This document shows, piece by piece, positions 1-8,534 of a DNA stretch of 64,000 nt. The DNA comes from Rhodococcus ruber NBRC 15591. GTDB lineage: Bacteria > Actinomycetota > Actinomycetes > Mycobacteriales > Mycobacteriaceae. Where the stretch lies: positions 103,000 through 166,999 of the forward strand of contig NZ_BCXE01000036.1 in the NCBI RefSeq assembly GCF_001894945.1. The letters run 5' to 3'. The position numbers and the translations under genes were made by a program. A model generated the notes under the pieces. It did not search any database. It saw only the letters and a list, made by a program, of their open reading frames with translations, and had not been told where the DNA came from. Each line of letters starts with the position of its first letter. The stretch's first letter is position 1.

Positions 1-189
1 TCGCCGCTCGAGCCGGTAGCCGATGCCGGCATCGGCCAGCCATTGCGTCATCGCGTCGCTCGACAGGTCCGGGTTGCGCCGGCTGCCCGGGAAACGCCGG
101 ACGTCGACCAGCGACTCGACGCCGGCGGAATGCAGCAGCTCGGCCAGTTGCGTCCGGTCGAGCCGTCCGTGCCCCACGGAGAGCAGCAT
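1..189 (-). CDS. DUF488 family protein, N-terminal part (cut by window start)
   Basis: The frame from an ATG at 189 reads MLLSVGHGRLDRTQLAELL, then VESLVDVRRFPGSRRNP. The SVGHG opening and the (L/V)VDVRxFPxSRRNP block are hallmarks of DUF488 proteins. A GGAGGA ribosome site lies 9 bases before the ATG, which fixes the start. Only 63 residues are visible and the C-terminus is outside the window. DUF488 proteins have no settled biochemical role. It points away from the channel gene that ends at 258, so the two may share a leftward transcript. Confidence 0.75.
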   Translation of the reverse strand, partial: MLLSVGHGRLDRTQLAELLHSAGVESLVDVRRFPGSRRNPDLSSDAMTQWLADAGIGYRLERR

Positions 190-257
190 CGCGACGATTC
201 CTCCCTCGGGTCGGGTTCCCTCCGGCATACCTGCCCCTCCGGCATACCCACCGGCGG

Positions 258-1625
258 CTACCGCATGCCCGCGCCCGCGACCGGCGCGTGCCGGCAGCCC
301 CCCGGCGACGCGATCGGCAGTTCCTCGAACCGGCCGTCCGGAAGGCGCAGGTGCACATGCACCGCACCGGCGACCACCCCCAGCGGCTCGCGACCGAGCA
401 GACGCGCGAGCACGTACGTCGCGCTCAGGCTCGTCACGTCGCGGATCACGCCCAGCGGCAGCAGCGAGCCCGTCTCGGCGAGCACCTCGCGTTCCCCGGC
501 GCGCAAGACCAGCCGCAGGCCCGGTGCGATGCCCTGGACGGCGAGCGAGACCGCGACGTTGTCCCGGTCGTCGGACCCCACCGCGGCGAGCGCGACCGCC
601 CGATGGACCCCGACCCGCTCGAGCAGCCGGCGGTCGCCGCCGTCGCCGACCACGGCGGGGATATTCAGGTCGCGCACCAGTCGCAGGTTGCGCGCATTCG
701 TGTCCCGCTCGACACCCACCACCGGGATGCCGAGGTCCCGCAGCTCCCGGCACAGCCGCAGACCCACCTGCCCGAGGCCCACGACGATCACGTGCCCGGA
801 GCGGGGCAGCGATCGCGGGCCGAGCAGCGCGGTCAGGCGCGGACCCAGCAGCCGGTCCACCACCCCGGCGGTGAACATGGCAGTGAACACGATCGTCGCC
901 AGCATCGCGGTGGACGCGATCGCGGCGTATGCCTCGTTGCCGTGCGGGTCGGCCGCCGGTCCGACCGTGGTGACCACGCGGACCGCCTCGTGGAACGCGT
1001 CGATCGTTCCCTTGCCCTCCCCGAAGGTCAGCCAGGCCCAGTCGCCGAACAGCACCGCAGCCAGCCCGAGCAGCCCGGCGAGCAGGATGCGGGTGCCGGT
1101 CTCGTGGGTGCGCAGCACCGCGGTGAGTTGCCCGGCCCACCGCTGCCACGCCATGCGGCGCGGCACCGCGACGGGCACCTCGTCGAGCACGTCACCGGCC
1201 GCGCGGATGCCGCGCGGTCCGCGGGTGGAGGTCACCGCCAGCAGGTCGGGTGCCACGCACGGCCCGGCCAGGGACGCCACGGCCAGGTCCGCCGGCGACG
1301 TCACGTCGCACTGCGGCAGGAACCGGGCGAGCTGATCGCCGATCGTGCGGTCGAAGATCGTCGCGACCATCGGGGCGTCCGGCTGCAGGTGCGCCGCGGC
1401 GAGCGCGTACCGCAGCGCCACCACGTCGTCCTGCAGGAGCACCGCGATCCCGGCGACCGGCGGCCGGTCCAGTAGGGCCCGCAGCTCGTCGTCGTCGGGC
1501 CGGGGCGCATGCCGCACGGTGCAGCCCAGGACGACGAGCGAGGCGCAGACCCGGCGCGCGACCGTGGTGTCGCCCACCACGACGTACGTCCCGGTGTTCC
1601 CGCTGGTTGTGTCCGCATCCGCCAC
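258..1625 (-). CDS. Two-TM ion channel protein with N- and C-terminal RCK (TrkA-N) domains
   Basis: A 455-residue membrane protein. An N-terminal Rossmann segment (TYVVVGDTTVARRV, about residues 13-26) is followed by a helix near 178-201, a pore-like turn near 207-224, and a second helix near 234-258. A second RCK domain starts at about 277 with GHVIVVGLGQVGLRL and an acidic residue ending beta-2 (VGVERD), as expected for NAD(H) binding. This is the layout of RCK-gated K+ channels. The presumed filter reads TTVGPA, not TVGYG, so K+ selectivity is not assured. The start is GTG at 1625 with GGGGAGG upstream. It is divergent from murT, with about 156 bases between them. Confidence 0.85.
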   Translation of the reverse strand: MADADTTSGNTGTYVVVGDTTVARRVCASLVVLGCTVRHAPRPDDDELRALLDRPPVAGIAVLLQDDVVALRYALAAAHLQPDAPMVATIFDRTIGDQLARFLPQCDVTSPADLAVASLAGPCVAPDLLAVTSTRGPRGIRAAGDVLDEVPVAVPRRMAWQRWAGQLTAVLRTHETGTRILLAGLLGLAAVLFGDWAWLTFGEGKGTIDAFHEAVRVVTTVGPAADPHGNEAYAAIASTAMLATIVFTAMFTAGVVDRLLGPRLTALLGPRSLPRSGHVIVVGLGQVGLRLCRELRDLGIPVVGVERDTNARNLRLVRDLNIPAVVGDGGDRRLLERVGVHRAVALAAVGSDDRDNVAVSLAVQGIAPGLRLVLRAGEREVLAETGSLLPLGVIRDVTSLSATYVLARLLGREPLGVVAGAVHVHLRLPDGRFEELPIASPGGCRHAPVAGAGMR

Positions 1626-1781
1626 GGCGACCACCTCCCCGCCCCAGGGGACCACGCCACCTGCGCGGATGCATCCGGCACCGCGGATGCTGTGAGCGAT
1701 TCGCCCCGGCGCAGCGGCGTGTGACGGCGCGGACACGGCGGCGCTGCGGCGACGCCGGCGCCGCTGTGGAAAACTCGCGAC

Positions 1782-3035
1782 GTGGGTACAAGCACTCGAA
1801 TCACCGGGCGCGGGCGGCTGGCGCTGCGCGCGGCGAAGGCCGCCTCGTGGGCCTCGCAGAAGGCCGGGCGCGGCAAGGGCTCGATGATCGGCGGTCTCGT
1901 CGCGCTGAAGATCGATCCGCGGCTGATGGAGCAGCTCGGGCGCGGACGACGCACCGTCCTGGTGACCGGCACCAACGGCAAGTCCACCACCACCCGGATG
2001 ACGGCGGCGGCGCTGGAGACGATGGACTCCGTCGCCACCCAGGCCGACGGGGCGAACATGGACGCCGGCATCGTCGCCGCGCTGGTCGCCAATCAGGAGG
2101 CGCCGCTCGCGGCGATCGAGGTCGACGAGTTGCACACCCCGCACGTCGCCGACGCCCTCGACCCCGAAGCGATCGTGCTGCTCAATCTGAGCCGCGACCA
2201 GCTGGACCGGGTGGGCGAGATCAACATGATCGAACGCAAGCTGCGGGCCGGTCTCGAACGGCACCCGGACGCGGTGGTCGTCGCGAACTGCGACGACGTG
2301 CTCGTCACCTCCGTCGCCTACGACCATCCGAACGTGGTGTGGGTGGCGGCGGGCGCCGGCTGGTCGGGCGACTCGGTCAGCTGCCCCCGCACCGGCGAGC
2401 CGATCCTGTGGGAGGACGGGCACTGGCGCAGCACGGGATCGGATTTCGCACGGCCCGAACCGGATTGGTGGGTCGACGACGACAATCTCTACGGCCCGGA
2501 CGGGCTGGTGCTGCCGATGACGCTGACCCTGCCGGGGCGCGCCAACCGCGGCAACGCCGCGCAGGCGGTGGCCGCGGCGGTCGCCCTCGGCGCGGATCCG
2601 GCCGCGGCCGTCGCCGCCGCGGGTGTCGTCGAGGAGGTCGCCGGCCGGTACAAGACCGTGCAGGTGGGTCCGCATTCGGTGCACATGCTGCTGGCGAAGA
2701 ATCCGGCCGGATGGCAGGAAGCCCTGTCGATGATCGACCCGACGGTCGACGGTCTGGTCATCGCGGTCAACGGGCAGGTGCCCGACGGGGAGGACCTGTC
2801 GTGGCTGTGGGACGTGCGGTTCGAGCACTTCGAGGGCGTGCAGGTGGTGGCCTCCGGCGAACGCGGTACCGACCTGGCCGTGCGGCTGACCTACGCCGGG
2901 GTCGAGCACACGCTGGTGGCGGATCCGGTCCGGGCCATCGCGTCGTGCCCGCCCGGACGGGTCGAGGTCCTGGCCAACTACACCGCGTTCCGGGATCTGA
3001 ACACCGCCCTGGCGAAGGGAGCCGCGCATGTCTGA
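1782..3035 (+). CDS. murT: Lipid II isoglutaminyl synthase, MurT subunit
   Basis: MurT and GatD form the glutamine-dependent complex that amidates the alpha-carboxyl of D-Glu in lipid II. MurT is the Mur-ligase-like ATPase subunit. The 417-residue protein has the ATP-binding loop VTGTNGKSTTT (about 61-71), the Mur central motif LLNLSRDQLDRVGE, and the C-terminal DUF1727-type region. The start is GTG at 1782; no clear ribosome site is visible. Its last 8 bases overlap gatD, which indicates translational coupling. Only one cysteine is left where Firmicute MurT has a four-Cys zinc ribbon. Confidence 0.93.
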   Translation: MGTSTRITGRGRLALRAAKAASWASQKAGRGKGSMIGGLVALKIDPRLMEQLGRGRRTVLVTGTNGKSTTTRMTAAALETMDSVATQADGANMDAGIVAALVANQEAPLAAIEVDELHTPHVADALDPEAIVLLNLSRDQLDRVGEINMIERKLRAGLERHPDAVVVANCDDVLVTSVAYDHPNVVWVAAGAGWSGDSVSCPRTGEPILWEDGHWRSTGSDFARPEPDWWVDDDNLYGPDGLVLPMTLTLPGRANRGNAAQAVAAAVALGADPAAAVAAAGVVEEVAGRYKTVQVGPHSVHMLLAKNPAGWQEALSMIDPTVDGLVIAVNGQVPDGEDLSWLWDVRFEHFEGVQVVASGERGTDLAVRLTYAGVEHTLVADPVRAIASCPPGRVEVLANYTAFRDLNTALAKGAAHV

Positions 3036-3735
3036 GTCCACCGTGCGGATCGGGCTCGTGCTGCCCGACGTGATGGGCACCTACGGCGACGGCGGCAATG
3101 CGCTGGTCCTGCGGCAGCGCCTGCGGATGCGCGGCCACGATGCCGAGGTCGTGTCGATCAACCTGACCGACCCGGTGCCCGACTCCCTGGATCTCTACAC
3201 CCTCGGCGGGGCCGAGGACTCGGCGCAACGCCTCGCCACGCGACACCTGCAGCGACATCCGGGACTGCAACGGGCGGCCGGACGGGGGGCTCCGGTCCTG
3301 GCGATCTGCGCGGCGATCCAGGTGCTCGGCAACTGGTACCAGACGTCGGCGGGCGAGCGCGTCGACGGCGTCGGCCTGCTCGACGTGACCACCGCTCCGC
3401 AGCAGACCCGTGCCATCGGCGAGGTCGTGACCACTCCCCTCGTCGAGGGGCTGCACCTGCCGTTGACCGGCTTCGAGAACCACCGCGGCGGAACGACTCT
3501 GGGGCCGGAGGCTCGTGCCCTGGGCCGGGTCACCCGGGGTGTCGGCAACGGCGTGGGCGACGGCGTCGAGGGCGCCGTGCAGGGTTCGGTGATCGGCACC
3601 TACATGCACGGACCGGTCCTGGCCCGCAACCCCGAACTGGCGGATCTGCTGCTGGCACGCGCGCTCGGCGTGGACTCGCTGCCGCCGCTGGATCTGCCGG
3701 AGGTCGAGCAGTTGCGGCGTGAGCGGCTGGCCTGA
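3028..3735 (+). CDS. gatD: Lipid II isoglutaminyl synthase, GatD glutaminase subunit
   Basis: GatD hydrolyses glutamine and passes ammonia to MurT for lipid II amidation. The 235-residue protein is a CobB/CobQ-like class I glutamine amidotransferase. The nucleophile region LAICAAIQVLG puts the catalytic Cys at residue 94, and TYMHGPVLARNP carries the catalytic His near residue 192. The segment TYGDGGN near the N-terminus is typical of the family. It begins inside murT and is followed by a stem-loop at 3785-3819 that may end the operon. Confidence 0.93.
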   Translation: MSESTVRIGLVLPDVMGTYGDGGNALVLRQRLRMRGHDAEVVSINLTDPVPDSLDLYTLGGAEDSAQRLATRHLQRHPGLQRAAGRGAPVLAICAAIQVLGNWYQTSAGERVDGVGLLDVTTAPQQTRAIGEVVTTPLVEGLHLPLTGFENHRGGTTLGPEARALGRVTRGVGNGVGDGVEGAVQGSVIGTYMHGPVLARNPELADLLLARALGVDSLPPLDLPEVEQLRRERLA

Positions 3736-3784
3736 CCCGCCGTCCGTGAACACCCCGCGTCCGCGAACACCCCGGACAGGGGTT

Positions 3785-3819
3785 CGGCCCGGGAAATCGC
3801 TTTCGCGTTCACCGGGCCG
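3785..3819. terminator. Stem-loop between convergent gatD and ANTAR gene
   Basis: Arms CGGCCCGG (3785-3792) and CCGGGCCG (3812-3819) are perfectly complementary. An inner GAAA/TTTC stem encloses a TCGC loop. It lies between two converging genes, so it could terminate both. There is no T-run, which is common for actinobacterial terminators. Confidence 0.45.
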
Positions 3820-3915
3820 GATCTCTGCTTCACGAGCCTCTGTCGTCCTCGGACGTCTGCTCGATTCGCACTACCGATGTTATCTGCATCACACCCCGAA
3901 TGCAAGGGCGGGAAC

Positions 3916-4641
3916 TCAACGGCGTCCCTTCATCTCGCGCGTCTCGCGGCGATGCTGGTCGACGACGGTGCGGGCCAGTTCCGCCACCTTGACGTTGACC
4001 TGCTGCGACGTCCGGCGGAGCAGCTCGAACGCCTGATCGTCGGAGATCTTGTTCAGTGCCATGAGAAGACCGACCGCTTTGCCGATCTCCCGGTTGCTCT
4101 CGATGCCGTTGCGCAGTGAGGCAATGTCCTCGCCCCGGGACGTGGCGGCGACGGCAACGGCCGCGAAGGCGGCCAGGACGCTGGCGTGGGTGGCGGCCGC
4201 GAGGTCGAAGGCCCCCGCCGTATCGGAGAACAGGTTCAGCGACCCGACCTTGCGGTCGTCGACTCGCAGGCGGAACCCCATCGCTCCACGCACGGGCGTC
4301 TGCGTCACGATGCCGGGAGCCAGATGCGGCCACTGCTCGGAGACGTTCAGGTCCGGCTCGATCTGAGCGGCGTCCTCCTCGATCGCGTCCAGGCACGGTC
4401 CCTCGCCGGTCGCGCGCTCGAGGTCGTCGACGTGCCGCGCGACGTCGTCGGAGGCACCGACGGTGACGTACGCCTTACCTTCCCGCAGCATGAGACTGGC
4501 ATGGTCGCAGCCGGGCACCAGCATCGTGGCGGCCACGCAGATCGCCGTGTACGTCTCCGCAGGGCCCGCGCCGCGGTAGACGATCTCGGCGAGTGCGGTG
4601 AACACCGTCGCCGGATCGGCCGTGGACTGACCGTTCTGCAT
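3916..4641 (-). CDS. GAF and ANTAR domain transcription antitermination regulator
   Basis: A 241-residue cytoplasmic regulator. The N-terminal part (about 10-160) is a GAF-like sensor (CDHASLMLREGKAYVTVGAS; GPCLDAIEE). The C-terminal 60 residues form an ANTAR RNA-binding domain with ESNREIGKAVGLLMALNKIS and the following DDQAFELLRRTSQ helices. ANTAR proteins bind dual-hairpin mRNA leaders and prevent termination. ATG at 4641 is preferred over longer frames because GAGGAG lies 6 bases upstream and the earlier sequence resembles no protein. The effector and target transcripts are unknown. Confidence 0.88.
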   Translation of the reverse strand: MQNGQSTADPATVFTALAEIVYRGAGPAETYTAICVAATMLVPGCDHASLMLREGKAYVTVGASDDVARHVDDLERATGEGPCLDAIEEDAAQIEPDLNVSEQWPHLAPGIVTQTPVRGAMGFRLRVDDRKVGSLNLFSDTAGAFDLAAATHASVLAAFAAVAVAATSRGEDIASLRNGIESNREIGKAVGLLMALNKISDDQAFELLRRTSQQVNVKVAELARTVVDQHRRETREMKGRR

Positions 4642-4896
4642 GTGCGCTCCTCGACCTCGTCGCCGCGCTTTCGACGCGGGGCTCGGATCGCCATTCAACC
4701 AGACACGCCGGAACGGCCGGCGCGTCGCGGGGAGCGCGGAGCCGCCTCCTACGTGCGGATCGCGGGCGATCGCGCGGACCCCTGAGCACAGTTGGACATC
4801 CGCTCGAGTAGCGCACGCCGCTGTGATGGGGTACAACACATCGGCATTGGTTTTGTGAACCAAGTCACGAATTGCTTGCAGGGGGATAAACCGAAT

Positions 4897-5130
4897 ATGA
4901 CAGGCACGGCAACGCGCCACCACACCTCACGCTACGAGGACGTCCGGAGCGCCCCGATGGTGCTCGTGTCCCACACCGGCTCGTCGACGCCGGGGTGGCG
5001 CGCCGCTCTCGGGCACACGCTCGGCGCCGCCGTCTCCGTCGGCGCCGCAGCCCTCATGGTCACCGGCCTGACCGCGGTCGGTGCGACCACCACCGTCACG
5101 GGTCTCGTGTCCTTCCTCCGGACGAACTGA
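4897..5130 (+). CDS. Small membrane protein, unknown function
   Basis: 77 residues starting MTGTATRHHTSRYEDV. The second half is one or two hydrophobic segments rich in Ala, Val, Gly and Thr (GAAVSVGAAALMVTGLTAVG), so it is probably membrane-anchored with a cytoplasmic N-terminus. ATG at 4897 is chosen because GGGGGA precedes it. A TTGGTT/AACCAA inverted repeat (4847-4863) sits just upstream. Two more tiny frames follow in the same direction. No family is recognised. Confidence 0.5.
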   Translation: MTGTATRHHTSRYEDVRSAPMVLVSHTGSSTPGWRAALGHTLGAAVSVGAAALMVTGLTAVGATTTVTGLVSFLRTN

Positions 5131-5189
5131 CCGTCCCGGTCGACCGAGCCCCGATCATCCCGACATCACAGACAGGAACACCACCACAC

Positions 5190-5306
5190 ATGCACACCTC
5201 CGCTGTCGCCGCGCCCCGTCGCTCCATGAGCACCGAGGAGATCAAGGCCCGCATCGAGGCCATGTTCGCGGACCGCGACCAGCAGGAGCGCCCGACGGCC
5301 GACTGA
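5190..5306 (+). CDS. Very small protein, 38 residues, unknown function
   Basis: The frame encodes MHTSAVAAPRRSMSTEEIKA followed by an acidic, helical tail (RIEAMFADRDQQERPTAD). An internal Met (MSTEEIKARI) could also be the start. The ribosome site is weak (AGGAAC). It lies between two small membrane-type frames in the same orientation, and its helix-forming composition looks coding. No family is recognised. Confidence 0.4.
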   Translation: MHTSAVAAPRRSMSTEEIKARIEAMFADRDQQERPTAD

Positions 5307-5339
5307 CGATCGGGCCGCACGTCGAGAGGAGAAACCGAT

Positions 5340-5480
5340 ATGAACGCGAACGTGGTCGAGCTACTGCTGCTGCTCGGTGCCGCACTGGGCGGCACCGCAG
5401 CCCTCGAGGCCTACCTGGTGCGATCGGATTCCGCGCATCCGCACGTGTCCGACGACCTGGTCCGCCCGCCCAGGTACTGA
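5340..5480 (+). CDS. Small single-pass membrane protein, 46 residues
   Basis: ATG at 5340 follows a strong GAGAGGAG ribosome site. The protein begins MNANVVELLLLLGAALGGTA, a single hydrophobic helix, then a polar tail ending RPPRY. A 12-bp terminator hairpin starts 10 bases after the stop, which strongly suggests a real transcript end. It is the last member of the three-gene tiny-protein cluster. Function unknown. Confidence 0.55.
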   Translation: MNANVVELLLLLGAALGGTAALEAYLVRSDSAHPHVSDDLVRPPRY

Positions 5481-5490
5481 CGCGAGACCG

Positions 5491-5519
5491 CCCGTCCGGA
5501 AGACTCCCTTCCGGACGGG
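5491..5519 (+). terminator. Intrinsic terminator hairpin after small-protein cluster
   Basis: Perfect 12-bp stem CCCGTCCGGAAG (5491-5502) and CTTCCGGACGGG (5508-5519) with loop ACTCC, followed by TCTTCTC. The position 10 bases after the stop at 5480 fits termination of the rightward small-protein transcript. The remaining stretch up to 5725 shows no gene or clear signal. Confidence 0.75.
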
Positions 5520-5725
5520 TCTTCTCATCCCCGGACGGCCCGGCCCGCGAAGCACGACGCGGGCCCGGTGCCACGGTCCGGGCAGGATCGGCAACATCCC
5601 GGTAGGCACCCGCTTCCACCCGGGCGATCGTGGCGTCCGCGTTGAGCGCGGCCTGCGTGAGCCTCCGGCCCGATGCTCCGTCGCCGGACCCGGTCAGGTC
5701 CGCCACGTCGCCACCTCGCAGATCG

Positions 5726-6277
5726 TCACTTCGCGTCCGCTCCCTGCAGCAGCCACCGGTCGTCCACCCGGTCGAGGGTGATCAGGAACCGTGTCGCGTC
5801 GACCCGCCCGTCCGGCACCGCGACGTTCTTCACGTCCTGGTCGAGGAACACGAGCACCGTCGCGCGATCCGCGTCGAGTGTCTCGACCGCGGCGTGCGAC
5901 ACGGTCGCGACGGAGACGCCCTGCCCGTTCTCCACGAGCCCGCGCAGGTCTCCCGCCACCGCGCGGTACTTGTCCGCGAACTCGGGGGTGGAGACGTCGG
6001 TGACCGCGGCGAGCGCATCGTCGAAGTGCCGGTAGTCGTAGGTGCCGAGCGCGATCGCGTACTCCCGCGCCCGTTCGAGCGCACCGGCCCGTAGGTCCTC
6101 GGCCTGCTCGGCCTGCCACCACCGGAAGCCGCAGAAGCCGGCGGCCGCGGTGAGCAGCACGATCAGGACGAGCAGCAGCCGTCGCCGCGGCCGGGAGCCC
6201 GGGGGCGCCGTCTCCGGCGGCGCGGGCGTGGCGGTGTCGTCGACGGCGGATTCGGTGGTGGATTCGGTGGTCGGCAT
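5726..6277 (-). CDS. Mce-associated membrane protein (Mas)
   Basis: 183 residues: a Pro/Thr-rich cytoplasmic N-terminus, one transmembrane helix (RRRLLLVLIVLLTAAAGFCG, about 33-52), and an extracytoplasmic alpha/beta domain (ALGTYDYRHFDDALAAVTDV; RFLITLDRVDDRWLL). This is the layout of Mas proteins encoded at the 3' end of mce operons and thought to stabilise the importer. Its ATG overlaps the mceF stop by one base. Mycobacterial mce1 carries several Mas genes; only one is present here. Confidence 0.82.
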   Translation of the reverse strand: MPTTESTTESAVDDTATPAPPETAPPGSRPRRRLLLVLIVLLTAAAGFCGFRWWQAEQAEDLRAGALERAREYAIALGTYDYRHFDDALAAVTDVSTPEFADKYRAVAGDLRGLVENGQGVSVATVSHAAVETLDADRATVLVFLDQDVKNVAVPDGRVDATRFLITLDRVDDRWLLQGADAK

Positions 6278-7488
6278 CAGTTTCCCAGTCCTTCCAACAG
6301 CTTCTGCCAGTACTGCAGTACCTCGACGCCGGTGGGGACGAGCAGCGGATCCTCCGCCATGTCCGGTCCGGTCACCATTGCGGGGGTGGTCTGGTGTTGC
6401 AGGCCGAGGTCGTCGGGTCGTGGCGCGACGCGGGCGCCGCGCTGGGCGAGATCCTCGCCCGGCGGGCAGTACAGGGACAGGTTCGGGGTGCGGGGGCTCT
6501 CGTCGCCGACAGTGCGGCGCTGCGTGTCGTAGTAGCAGACCGGCCCCTGCGTGGCGACGAGCGAGAAGTCGCCACGGTCGCCTTCGACCACCGAGGTCAG
6601 GTCGCCGAGCGCCGCGGGGATCGAGTCGAGGCCGGCTGCCAGGGCCGGGGTGCGCGGGGCGAGCACGTCGCCCACGGTCACCAGGTTCGTCAGCAGCAGC
6701 CCGTAGTCGTCACGGGTGTCGGCGAACAACCGCTCCGTCTTCGCGAGGGCCTCCGGCGACCGGTCCAGCAGGTACACGAGCGCGTCCCGGCTACCGGCGA
6801 GTTGGTCGGAGACGTCCCGCACGGCCCGCATCGCGCCCGGGAAGGTGCCGGAGTTCTCGGCGAGCGTGTTCACCAGGTCGACCCCCTGCTCCAGCAGTGC
6901 CGCGAGGGTCGGCGCCCGTTCCGACGCCATCGTCGAGAGTGCATCGGCGTTCTCGAGCAGGGCCTGCAGGTCGGGCCCCGTACCCGCGAGTGCGGTGCCC
7001 CAGGTCTCGCCGAGCGTCGCGACCGATCCGGGATCGATGCTCTCGACGAGTGCGCTCATCCGGACGAGCATCTGGTCGAGCCGCAGTCCCTGCGCGTCCG
7101 CCGGCACCTCGAGGGTGTCGCCGTCGGTGAGATAGGGACCCTCGGCGGTCTGCGGTTCGATGTCGAGGGTGATGATGCCGATCGCGGTGCCCGTCGCGAC
7201 GCGGCCCGTGCTGCCCACGGGGATCCGGGTGTCCGGATCCAGCGTGAGCACCGCCGTCGACCCGCGACCGCCGTCGTCGATCGTCACCGAGTCGATCTCC
7301 CCCACCGCGACCCCACGGTAGGTCACCGTCGTCCCGGGACCGATACCGCGCGCGTCGACCAGGTGCGCTCGCACCTCGAGGCCACCGCCGATGCTCTGCG
7401 GGCCGAGGACGTAGCGGACACCGAACGCGGTGGCCAGCAGACCGAGCACGACGAACAGCGAAACCTGCACCAGCACCGGCCGTTTCAT
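6277..7488 (-). CDS. mceF: MCE family protein MceF
   Basis: 403 residues with an N-terminal anchor (VQVSLFVVLGLLATAFGVRYV) and the MCE domain (about 40-115: VRAHLVDARGIGPGTTVTYRGVAVG). A long helical region follows, with a Cys-containing C-terminal tail (PVCYYDTQRR, LYCPPGEDL). MceF is the last of six MCE subunits that form the periplasm-spanning lipid channel of the ABC-type importer. ATG at 7488 overlaps the mceE stop by four bases, and its own stop overlaps the Mas start by one. Confidence 0.92.
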   Translation of the reverse strand: MKRPVLVQVSLFVVLGLLATAFGVRYVLGPQSIGGGLEVRAHLVDARGIGPGTTVTYRGVAVGEIDSVTIDDGGRGSTAVLTLDPDTRIPVGSTGRVATGTAIGIITLDIEPQTAEGPYLTDGDTLEVPADAQGLRLDQMLVRMSALVESIDPGSVATLGETWGTALAGTGPDLQALLENADALSTMASERAPTLAALLEQGVDLVNTLAENSGTFPGAMRAVRDVSDQLAGSRDALVYLLDRSPEALAKTERLFADTRDDYGLLLTNLVTVGDVLAPRTPALAAGLDSIPAALGDLTSVVEGDRGDFSLVATQGPVCYYDTQRRTVGDESPRTPNLSLYCPPGEDLAQRGARVAPRPDDLGLQHQTTPAMVTGPDMAEDPLLVPTGVEVLQYWQKLLEGLGN

Positions 7489-8534
7489 CGGAGTCCTCCC
7501 TGGAGCAGGTCCGGCAGCCCCGACGGGACGGTGACCGGCGGCGAGGCGGCGGGCATCGGGACGCCGCCCGTGAGCAGCATGTCGATCGCTCCCGGCACGT
7601 CGAACGCGCCGTCGAACAGCAGATAGTCGCCGTGCACGGACCGGTTGAACCCGTCGACGAAGGCATCCATGTTGGTCAGCGCAGAGCCGACCGTCCGGTT
7701 GAAGTCCCGGATTCCGGCGAGGATCTCGGCGATGTCGTCGACGGATCCGCCCATCCGGCCGGAGTCGGCCATGATCGCGTCCAGCGACGTCAGCATCGTG
7801 GACGTGCTCGACACCAGGGACCGTAGGTCCGCTTCCTGCGCCGCGAGCAGGTCGACGATCTCCGCGCTGCTCGCGATGCCGTCGTCGATCAGCTGCTGTT
7901 GCTGCGCCAGCCGGGCCGTGACGTCGTCGGCGGCGCGCAGCGTCCGGGCGAGGTGATCGCCGTTGCCGGCCGCGAGCGCCATCGTCCGGTCCATCCGTTC
8001 GAGCAGGGTGCGGATCTTGTCGCCGCGACCGCCGAACGCGGTCGTGAGCTCGGTGGTGATCGTGCGGAGTTCGTCGAGGCCGCTGCCGCTGACGATCTGT
8101 CCCAGCATCGCGAACGTGGCCTCGAGCTCGGGGCCCCGCTCCGTCCGCTCGATGACGTCCCCGTCGGCGAGCGGCTCCGGTGACGGCTGCCCGGGCAGGT
8201 CGATCTGGACGAACGGGCTGCCGAGCGCGGACGGCAGCCGCACCGACGCGGCGACGTTCGCGGGCAGTTCGGCCCACTCGCTCATGCTCAGTTCGAGGAA
8301 GGCACGGCGGCCGTCCGTGGAGATCGACCGCACGCGGCCCACCACGGCCTGCCCGACGCGCACCTCGGTGCCGGGATCGACGCGGTCCGCCCCGTCGAAC
8401 ACCGCTGTCACCCGGTAGGTTTCGCCCTCGCCGCTGCGCCCGATCGGCAGCTGCTGCAGGCCCACGCCGCACCCCGTGGCCGCGACCGCCGCAGCGGCCA
8501 GGACGGCGGCGAGCCCGGCCGTGCGCCGGTTCAT
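7485..8534 (-). CDS. mceE: MCE family lipoprotein MceE (LprK-like)
   Basis: 349 residues. The signal peptide ends in a lipobox (AVAATGC, Cys about residue 22), so this is the lipid-anchored MCE subunit. The MCE domain follows (YRVTAVFDGADRVDPGTEVRVGQAVVG), then coiled-coil helices (LAQQQQLIDDGIASSAEIVDLLAAQEADL). Start ATG at 8534 overlaps the mceD stop by four bases. The lipobox, together with the position between MceD and MceF, supports the assignment. Confidence 0.93.
   Translation of the reverse strand: MNRRTAGLAAVLAAAAVAATGCGVGLQQLPIGRSGEGETYRVTAVFDGADRVDPGTEVRVGQAVVGRVRSISTDGRRAFLELSMSEWAELPANVAASVRLPSALGSPFVQIDLPGQPSPEPLADGDVIERTERGPELEATFAMLGQIVSGSGLDELRTITTELTTAFGGRGDKIRTLLERMDRTMALAAGNGDHLARTLRAADDVTARLAQQQQLIDDGIASSAEIVDLLAAQEADLRSLVSSTSTMLTSLDAIMADSGRMGGSVDDIAEILAGIRDFNRTVGSALTNMDAFVDGFNRSVHGDYLLFDGAFDVPGAIDMLLTGGVPMPAASPPVTVPSGLPDLLQGGLR

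Noticed and set aside
258..3080. Very long leftward open frame of 940 codons across murT
   Set aside because: Only the part from GTG 1625 reads as a protein (RCK channel). The rest is antisense to murT, which has clear Mur-ligase motifs.
3741..3773. Two GTCCGYGAACACCCC direct repeats after gatD
   Set aside because: Only two short copies next to a stop codon; chance or minor duplication is enough to explain them.
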